A DNA stretch of 7,273 bases from an uncultured Eubacteriales bacterium. Lineage in GTDB: Bacteria > Bacillota > Clostridia > Oscillospirales > Oscillospiraceae. The notes beneath the pieces are model-generated. The model worked only from the letters and a program-made list of their open reading frames with translations, searched no databases and was not told where the DNA came from. The stretch lies in contig URLT01000083.1 in assembly GCA_900548795.1 (NCBI GenBank), positions 1 through 7,273 on the forward strand, read 5' to 3'. The translations under genes were made by a program, and so were the position numbers. The stretch's first letter is position 1, and each line of letters starts with the position of its first letter. Below are positions 1 to 4,122 of the stretch, one piece after another.

Positions 1-382
1 CTACCTGCCGTATATGATCCTGCCGCTGTACACCGTCATTATGAAGATCGACCACCGCCTCATCGAGGCCGCCGAGGATCTCGGCTGCAACAGCCGTCAG
101 GTCTTCACCCGCGTGACGCTCCCGCTGTCCGTTCCGGGCATCGTCTCGGGCATCACGATGGTCTTCGTGCCCGCCGTTTCCACCTTCTATATCTCGCAGA
201 AGCTCGGCTCGCCCGGCACGATTTTGATCGGCGACGTCATCGAGTCGCAGTTCAAGGCCGCCTATAACCCGAATCTGGGCGCGGCCATGTCTCTGGTTCT
301 GATGGTTCTGGTCTTTGTCTGCGTCGGCATTATGAATCGCTTCACCGACGAGGACGCCGATGAAAGCATGGTGACGCTATGA
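1..382 (+). CDS. potB: Spermidine/putrescine ABC transporter permease PotB, 3' fragment
   Basis: This is the C-terminal 126 residues of an integral-membrane permease; the 5' part lies before the window and the first full codon is at position 2. The best evidence is the ABC-importer 'EAA' loop, residues 22-46 of the fragment (EAAEDLGC, then LP and G), which docks onto the ATPase PotA. It is preceded by a LPYMILPLY stretch typical of PotB. Hydrophobic segments follow at about residues 46-64 and 94-113, and a short acidic tail (TDEDADES) ends the protein. PotB and PotC together form the membrane channel through which PotD-delivered polyamines enter the cytoplasm. The stop codon overlaps the potC start (ATGA, 379-382). 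Choosing PotB over another type-I permease rests on gene order and on PotC/PotD following; the family is clear, the exact substrate is inferred. Confidence 0.9.
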   Translation, partial: YLPYMILPLYTVIMKIDHRLIEAAEDLGCNSRQVFTRVTLPLSVPGIVSGITMVFVPAVSTFYISQKLGSPGTILIGDVIESQFKAAYNPNLGAAMSLVLMVLVFVCVGIMNRFTDEDADESMVTL

Positions 383-1125
383 AAAGATTCAACCGTATCG
401 TCACGATCCTGATCTTCATCTTCCTCTATATCCCGATGATCGTGCTGGCCGTTGCGTCCTTCAACAAGGGCATGGACATTGCCGTCTTCAAGGGCTTCAC
501 GTTCGATCAATACCGCGAGCTGTTCCGCGACCGGCATCTGCTGGGGCTGCTGCTCAACTCCGCGATCGTCGCCGTGCTCTCGAGCCTGCTTGCAACGCTG
601 CTCGGCACGGCCGCAGCCATGGGCATCCACCGGATGCGCGGCAGACTGCGCTCGGCCGTGATGACCATGACGAACATCCCCATGACCAACCCCGAGATCG
701 TCACGGGCGTCTCGCTGGCGCTGCTGTTTGCCTTCGTCGGCACGACCCTGCGCATCCACTCGGTGCTTGGCTTCTGGACGCTGCTCATCGCGCACATCAC
801 GTTCAATCTGCCCTATGTCATTCTCAACGTCATGCCGAAGCTCTCGCAGATGGATCCCGACCTCACCGAGGCCGCGCTCGACCTCGGCTGCACGCCGGTT
901 CAGGCCTTCTTCAAGGTCACGATCCACGAGATCCTGCCGGGCATTCTCTCCGGCGCGCTGATGGCCTTCACGATGTCGCTCGACGACTTCGTGATCTCCT
1001 ATTTCGTCACCGGCTCGGGCTTCGTGACCCTGCCCGTTGAGATCTACAGCTACACCAAAAAGCCCATTCAGCCCAAGGTCTACGCGATGTTCATTATCTT
1101 GTCGATGCCATCGCAGGATTGCTGA
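379..1125 (+). CDS. potC: Spermidine/putrescine ABC transporter permease PotC, C-terminus altered by an apparent frameshift
   Basis: Second permease subunit of the polyamine importer. The reading frame gives 248 residues. Hydrophobic segments lie near residues 7-28, 57-82, 105-122, 130-152 and 186-210. The EAA loop is at 164-191 (EAALDLGC ... LPGILSG), followed by the PotC-typical DDFVISYFVTG (202-212) and VTLPVEIYSY. The start is fixed by the ATGA overlap with potB (379-382); the upstream Shine-Dalgarno is weak, fitting translational coupling. After VYAMF (about residue 238) the frame runs into LSMPSQDC and stops, whereas PotC proteins normally continue through one last membrane helix. That helix is present in another frame directly downstream (1098-1226). 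Repairing a one-base deletion between about 1090 and 1106 gives 282 residues, close to the usual PotC length (E. coli 264), and restores an ATGA overlap with potD. It is either a true mutation or a sequencing/assembly indel. Confidence 0.9.
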   Translation: MKRFNRIVTILIFIFLYIPMIVLAVASFNKGMDIAVFKGFTFDQYRELFRDRHLLGLLLNSAIVAVLSSLLATLLGTAAAMGIHRMRGRLRSAVMTMTNIPMTNPEIVTGVSLALLFAFVGTTLRIHSVLGFWTLLIAHITFNLPYVILNVMPKLSQMDPDLTEAALDLGCTPVQAFFKVTIHEILPGILSGALMAFTMSLDDFVISYFVTGSGFVTLPVEIYSYTKKPIQPKVYAMFIILSMPSQDC

Positions 1126-1226
1126 CAGCCATTGTCGTCTATTTCATCCTGCTGATGATGGTCGTGATGAACCTCCTGCAGGCGCGCGACCACGGCAAGA
1201 AGACCAGAAAGGGGGCAAAGGCATGA
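1098..1226 (+). pseudogene. potC: Out-of-frame C-terminal remainder of potC
   Basis: Read in the frame with codons starting at 1098, this stretch encodes 42 residues (LVDAIAGLLTAIVVYF, then ILLMMVVMNLLQARDH and a Lys/Arg-rich tail). It contains a clear transmembrane helix followed by the NLLQARD-type basic end expected of a PotC C-terminus. Its TGA (1224-1226) overlaps the potD ATG at 1223. It has no start of its own and is interpreted as the displaced end of potC. I see no slippery heptamer near the junction that would suggest programmed frameshifting. Confidence 0.82.
1208..1215 (+). promoter_or_regulatory. Shine-Dalgarno of potD
   Basis: The purine run AAAGGGGG lies 7 bases before the ATG at 1223. 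It supports this start over in-frame upstream starts such as 1037, which would put about 62 residues without any signal peptide in front of an obvious signal sequence and overlap conserved potC. Confidence 0.75.
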
Positions 1227-2425
1227 AACGGATTCTTTCTGCGCTTTTCGCCCTCGCTCTGCTGCTGACGCTGCTGCCCGCCCCGGCTTCTGCCGCCGAG
1301 ACCGTGACGATCAACGTCTATAACTGGGGGCAGTACATTGACGACGGCACGGACGATACGCTCGACGTGATCGCCGCCTTTGAGGAGGCCTATCCGAACA
1401 TCAAGGTCAACTATATGACCTTTGACAGCAACGAGAGCATGTACGCCAAGCTCGAAGCGGGCGGCACATCCTTCGACGTGATCGTCCCCTCGGACTACAT
1501 GGTCGAAAAAATGATCGCCGACGATATGCTCGAGCCGCTGGATTTTGAGAACATCCCGAATTTCGACGCCTATCTTGACGAGAGCTTCCGCAATCCGCCC
1601 TACGACCCCACGAACGCCTATTCCGTGCCCTATACCTGGGGCTACGTCGGCATCATCTATAACAAGAAGTTCGTCAACGAGGCCGATCTGACCGGCTGGG
1701 AGCTGCTCTGGAATAACGCCTACGCCGGCAAGATTCTGATGTTCGACAATCCCCGCGACGCCTTCGCCATCGCCGAGGCCGATCTGGGCATCAGCCTGAA
1801 CTCGCGCGATTTCGACGATCTGCGCGCCGCGGCCGACCTGCTCCGCGCGCAGAAGAATCTCGTGCAGAGCTACGTCATGGATCAGATCTTCGACAAAATG
1901 GAGCGCGGCGAGGCATGGATCGCGCCGTACTACGCCGGCGACTACCTGACCATGGTCGAGGTCAACCCCGATCTGGGCTTCTATCTGCCCGACGAGGGCT
2001 ATAACCGCTTTGTCGACGCGATCTGCATCCCCAAGGGCTGCGAGCACAAGAAGGAAGCGGAGACCTTTATCAATTTTCTGATCTCTCCGGAGATCTGCGG
2101 GCAAAATCTGGAATATCTGGGCTACTCCTCCCCATATTCTGCATCGAAGGCATATATGAGCGAGGAGGTCGCCGAAAACGAGATCGCCTATCCCTCCGAG
2201 GAGCAGCTCGCCAACGGCCAGATCTTCCAATCCCTCGGCGAGGAGGCCACGCAGGAGATGAACCGACTCTGGCTGGAGGTCAAGGCTTCCGACGCCTCGA
2301 CCACCGTCTATCTGATCCTGACCGGCGCGACAGTCGCATCGATCATCCCGTGGGCGCTCCTGCGCCTGCGGCGGCGGCACAAAAAGGCGCAGCCCCGCCT
2401 GACCGAAGGAGGTACCTTGACATGA
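1223..2425 (+). CDS. potD: Spermidine/putrescine-binding protein PotD with C-terminal membrane anchor
   Basis: Extracytoplasmic solute-binding protein (400 residues) that captures polyamines and hands them to PotB/PotC. Residues 1-24 are a signal peptide (MKR, hydrophobic core, APASA then AE); there is no lipobox Cys. Family landmarks are YNWGQYID (33-40), FDVIVPSDYMVEKM (84-97), PYTWGYVGIIYN (136-147), DNPRDAF (175-181), FVDAICIPKG (263-272) and INFLISPE (283-290). By eye, D175/D179 and D265 line up with the E. coli PotD ligand positions D168, E171 and D257, while E. coli W255 is replaced by F263. The binding domain ends near residue 355 (LWLEVKAS). It is followed by an extra hydrophobic helix (362-380) and a strongly basic tail (RLRRRHKK), which looks like a C-terminal membrane anchor replacing the usual lipid anchor. 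The start overlaps the repaired potC stop; the end overlaps the next gene (ATGA, 2422-2425). The family is certain; the ligand is not proven. Confidence 0.93.
   Translation: MKRILSALFALALLLTLLPAPASAAETVTINVYNWGQYIDDGTDDTLDVIAAFEEAYPNIKVNYMTFDSNESMYAKLEAGGTSFDVIVPSDYMVEKMIADDMLEPLDFENIPNFDAYLDESFRNPPYDPTNAYSVPYTWGYVGIIYNKKFVNEADLTGWELLWNNAYAGKILMFDNPRDAFAIAEADLGISLNSRDFDDLRAAADLLRAQKNLVQSYVMDQIFDKMERGEAWIAPYYAGDYLTMVEVNPDLGFYLPDEGYNRFVDAICIPKGCEHKKEAETFINFLISPEICGQNLEYLGYSSPYSASKAYMSEEVAENEIAYPSEEQLANGQIFQSLGEEATQEMNRLWLEVKASDASTTVYLILTGATVASIIPWALLRLRRRHKKAQPRLTEGGTLT
2406..2413 (+). promoter_or_regulatory. Shine-Dalgarno of the Tim44-like gene, inside potD
   Basis: A near-perfect AAGGAGGT lies in the last codons of potD, 8 bases before the ATG at 2422. 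It fixes that start rather than the in-frame ATG at 2350, and shows that the fourth gene is translated strongly in its own right and not only by coupling. Confidence 0.85.
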
Positions 2426-3366
2426 ACCGCAAGCACATCCGAGCCCTGCTGCTGACGCTTGTGCTGCTTCTCTCGCTGACCCTGCTCATCCCGTCCGCGC
2501 GCGCGGATTTCGGCGATTTCGGCGGCGACAGCGACTACGGCGGCGATTCCGATTATGATTACGGCGGCGATTCCGACTACGGCTCCAGCTATTACGACAG
2601 CGATTCCGACGGAAGCTCCAACACTGACGGCGTCTTCTACGGCGCCGCGATCGTCGGTGTCATCCTCATCGTCTCGTGGCTCTGCGAGCGCTCCGCCAAG
2701 AAGAAAAAGAAGAATTCCTCCGGCACGGCAGGAAAGAAGCCCGGCTCCGGTGGCTCCGGCGGCTCCGGCGGCAACGCCATGCGGCAGGATCGCCTGACCC
2801 CGATCGCAAATTACACGCAGCTCGATCCCAACTTCGATCCGGGCGAGCTGGAGACCAGGCTCTCGAACCTCTACGTGCAGATGCAGCAGGGCTGGACGGC
2901 CAAGGACATCTCGGCGCTGCGTCCCTACTTCACCGACGCCTACTTCACGCAGATGGAGCGCCAGCTTGAGTCGCACCGCAGGCTCGGCCGCACGAATTAC
3001 GTCGACCGCATCGCCGTTCTCGGCGTGACCCTGCGCGGCTACTACGTCGCCGGCGGCGAGGATCACCTGATCGCCGAGGTGCGCGCGCGCATTGTCGACT
3101 ACACGCTCGACGACAAGACCGGCGCGCTGATCTCCGGCAATCAGAAGGCGGAGAAGTTCATGACCTACGAATATGAGCTGACGCGCACCTCCGGCCTGAA
3201 GACCGGGCAGGCACAGGGTCTGCACACGATCAACTGCCCGAACTGCGGCGCACCGCTGGAGATCAACATGACCGCCAAGTGTCCCTATTGCGACAGCGTC
3301 GTCACTGACGAGCAGCACGACTTCGTCATCAGCCGCATCACAGGCATCTCGCAGAAGACGAGCTGA
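2422..3366 (+). CDS. Membrane-anchored Tim44-like domain protein with C-terminal zinc ribbon
   Basis: A 314-residue protein of unknown function, fourth in the polyamine operon and overlapping potD by ATGA (2422-2425). In order it shows a signal peptide or first helix (1-28, ending SARA), an acidic Gly/Asp/Ser/Tyr segment (29-66) with repeated GGDSDYG units, a membrane helix (about 72-88) followed by a Lys run (93-97), and a Gly/Ser linker (109-117). A Tim44-like (NTF2-fold) domain follows at about 123-268, recognised from LDPNFDPGELETRLSNLYVQ, the GW..KDISALRPYFTDAYF pattern and the TYEYELTR strand near the end. Last is a zinc ribbon with Cys272, Cys275, Cys287 and Cys290 (CPNC ... CPYC). The positive-inside rule puts the acidic segment outside and the Tim44/zinc-ribbon part in the cytoplasm. 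Mitochondrial Tim44 tethers chaperone to the import channel; bacterial homologues are poorly characterised, so a transport role cannot be assumed. Its position suggests a partner or assembly factor of the transporter, but this is inference. Confidence 0.82.
   Translation: MNRKHIRALLLTLVLLLSLTLLIPSARADFGDFGGDSDYGGDSDYDYGGDSDYGSSYYDSDSDGSSNTDGVFYGAAIVGVILIVSWLCERSAKKKKKNSSGTAGKKPGSGGSGGSGGNAMRQDRLTPIANYTQLDPNFDPGELETRLSNLYVQMQQGWTAKDISALRPYFTDAYFTQMERQLESHRRLGRTNYVDRIAVLGVTLRGYYVAGGEDHLIAEVRARIVDYTLDDKTGALISGNQKAEKFMTYEYELTRTSGLKTGQAQGLHTINCPNCGAPLEINMTAKCPYCDSVVTDEQHDFVISRITGISQKTS
2509..2619 (+). repeat. Acidic Gly-Asp-Ser-Tyr low-complexity repeats
   Basis: Residues 29-66 of the Tim44-like protein are built from imperfect copies of GGDSDYG or a close variant. 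The DNA repeats too, as GGCGGCGA followed by an AGC or TCC serine codon and GACTAC/GATTAT. The segment lies between the signal peptide and the membrane helix and is probably a disordered, highly negative extracellular stretch. Confidence 0.8.
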
Positions 3367-3417
3367 CCCACGCGAGCGATCCTCCGGCCGTTCTGCGCAA
3401 GCTCTCCTTCTCATACT

Positions 3418-3457
3418 GATTCTTGATTAAAATATTTCATAGTTTTAATCAAGAATC
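3418..3457. repeat. Perfect 15-bp inverted repeat (hairpin)
   Basis: GATTCTTGATTAAAA (3418-3432) and its exact reverse complement (3443-3457) flank a 10-base loop. The stem is AT-rich in a GC-rich neighbourhood and starts 51 bases after the operon's last stop codon. No T-run follows on either strand, so it is not a canonical intrinsic terminator. It may protect the 3' end of the transcript, bind a protein, or be one end of a small repetitive element. Confidence 0.85.
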
Positions 3458-3459
3458 CC

Positions 3460-3567
3460 GTGTGCTACGCACACTCGCATCGTGCGAATGCACGCTGCGC
3501 CGTCTCATGCAGAATCTGACGCGTCTTCGGCGCTATAAAAAGCTTTTCAAGCTTTTTAACAGATTCT
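3460..3567. repeat. Cluster of short perfect inverted repeats after the operon
   Basis: Consecutive hairpins follow the 15-bp inverted repeat: GTGTGC/GCACAC around TAC (3460-3474), TCGCA/TGCGA around TCG (3475-3487) with an overlapping alternative GTGC/GCAC (3482-3493), a UUCG-capped stem with one bulge (3521-3533), and TAAAAAGCTT/AAGCTTTTTA around TTC (3536-3558). An outer pairing of AGAATCTG (3511-3518) with CAGATTCT (3560-3567) encloses the last two. GATTCT stands at both 3418 and 3562, as if bounding one element of about 150 bp. I do not recognise a known RNA family. It could be the structured 3' UTR of the operon or a repetitive intergenic element. Confidence 0.6.
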
Positions 3568-3582
3568 AGTATCAAAACGAAA

Positions 3583-3640
3583 CCCCCGGGCGACGGGAGC
3601 GGATCTTCTTCAAGGCCGCTCCCCCGCCCGGGGGATTTTT
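3583..3640 (+). terminator. Strong Rho-independent terminator of the pot operon
   Basis: CCCCCGGGCG (3583-3592) pairs perfectly with CGCCCGGGGG (3625-3634). Inside it GGGAGCGG (3595-3602) pairs with CCGCTCCC (3616-3623), leaving a 13-base loop. A T-run (3636-3640) follows. The stem totals 18 base pairs, nearly all G-C. An A-rich stretch before the stem (AAAACGAAA) means it could also stop transcription on the minus strand. It lies about 215 bases after the Tim44-like gene. Confidence 0.9.
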
Positions 3641-3816
3641 GATTTTTCGAATAAATCTCGCGATTTTTTCTTGCTTTTCCCGCATGATTATGGTAAGCTG
3701 ATGATACGATACATATTTCATGCTTTCATTGTGCAAAGATGTGCTTTTTCTGCACCCCCCGTTCTCCGGATCGGGGCTTTGCGCCACAACAGTCGGAGCA
3801 TCGTGTTTGTACGGGT

Positions 3817-3844
3817 GCGCAGCTCCGGCTGTGCTCATTTTTTT
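3817..3844 (+). terminator. Probable Rho-independent terminator with UCCG tetraloop
   Basis: GCGCAGC (3817-3823) pairs with GCTGTGC (3828-3834), including one G-T wobble, around TCCG. The C(UNCG)G loop is of a very stable type. Seven T residues follow at 3838-3844. No gene ends just before it, so it either stops read-through from the strong terminator upstream, ends an unrecognised small RNA, or acts within the leader of the gene at 4123. Confidence 0.6.
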
Positions 3845-3862
3845 GTGCTCCGCTTCACTCCG

Positions 3863-3891
3863 CGCCGATGGCTCGAGCTCCGGCGTTTTTT
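3863..3891 (+). terminator. Possible second terminator-like hairpin
   Basis: CGCCG (3863-3867) pairs with CGGCG (3881-3885). An inner short stem closes a TCGA loop, and six T residues (3886-3891) follow directly. It is weaker than its neighbours because of an internal loop, but its position right after 3817-3844 suggests tandem termination. Confidence 0.42.
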
Positions 3892-3990
3892 GAGAGAAGG
3901 CCGCGCAAAGCAAACGCTTCAAGGCACCCGTTGATCTGTCACCAAGGGGAAGCCTGATTCAATCGCAAGAGCGGTCAGCGAGGGATTTTG

Positions 3991-4010
3991 TTCCAAATTA
4001 TGGTTTGGAA
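3991..4010. promoter_or_regulatory. 7-bp inverted repeat upstream of the surface-protein gene, possible operator
   Basis: TTCCAAA (3991-3997) and TTTGGAA (4004-4010) are exact reverse complements separated by six bases, about 115 bases before the ATG at 4123. The spacing and AT-rich centre suit a dimeric regulator, and it could overlap the promoter. No known regulator motif was recognised. Confidence 0.35.
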
Positions 4011-4109
4011 ATTGCAGGAATCCTTTTCGTATTTCAAGCGATCAGTTGGGGCAAAAGACCCGCTGAGCACTGCAGCTGATTGATTCAGAGGTTCCCCAGA
4101 TAAAAGGAT

Positions 4110-4115
4110 GGGAGG
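4110..4115 (+). promoter_or_regulatory. Shine-Dalgarno of the surface-protein gene
   Basis: GGGAGG lies 7 bases before the ATG at 4123, which opens directly into a signal peptide. This settles the start. Confidence 0.85.
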
Positions 4116-4122
4116 ATTTTCA

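Larger units (their letters stand above)
3641..4122. other. Intergenic region with no supported gene; leader of the surface-protein gene
   Basis: Open frames here are short, lack a credible ribosome binding site and start codon, or run through the terminators; none looks like a protein I recognise. The 5' half (to about 3891) is rich in hairpins, some with T-runs. The 3' half is probably the promoter and untranslated leader of the gene at 4123. No pair of -35/-10 hexamers matched well enough to call a promoter. Weak pairings exist just before the ribosome binding site: TGGGG (4047-4051) with CCCCA (4094-4098), and two competing short helices between 4041 and 4088. Confidence 0.6.

Noticed and set aside
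1037..1222. In-frame upstream extension of potD
   Set aside because: It would place about 62 residues without family similarity before a clear signal peptide, and it overlaps conserved potC sequence; the Shine-Dalgarno at 1208-1215 marks 1223 as the start.
1139..3414. Long minus-strand open frames (1139-2380 and 2308-3414)
   Set aside because: They lie opposite potD and the Tim44-like gene, show only compositional Val/Asp/Arg/Ala-rich sequence, and have no recognisable domain. In GC-rich DNA such antisense frames are expected.
3418..3457. 15-bp inverted repeat as the operon terminator
   Set aside because: No T-run follows on either strand; the GC-rich stem with T-run at 3583-3640 fits far better.
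3660..3720. Sigma-A-type promoter near TTGCTT/TACGAT
   Set aside because: Hexamer matches are poor at acceptable spacing, so a call would be a guess.
3572..3922. Minus-strand frame of 116 residues
   Set aside because: It reads straight through the strong terminator, starts with TTG without a ribosome binding site, and resembles no known protein.
3671..3957. Short plus-strand frames in the intergenic region
   Set aside because: They cross both terminator-like hairpins, have unusual Cys/Phe/Arg-rich composition and lack ribosome binding sites.
3925..4110. Riboswitch or T-box leader
   Set aside because: I looked for conserved cores of T-box, TPP, cobalamin, c-di-GMP and c-di-AMP leaders and found none that matched.
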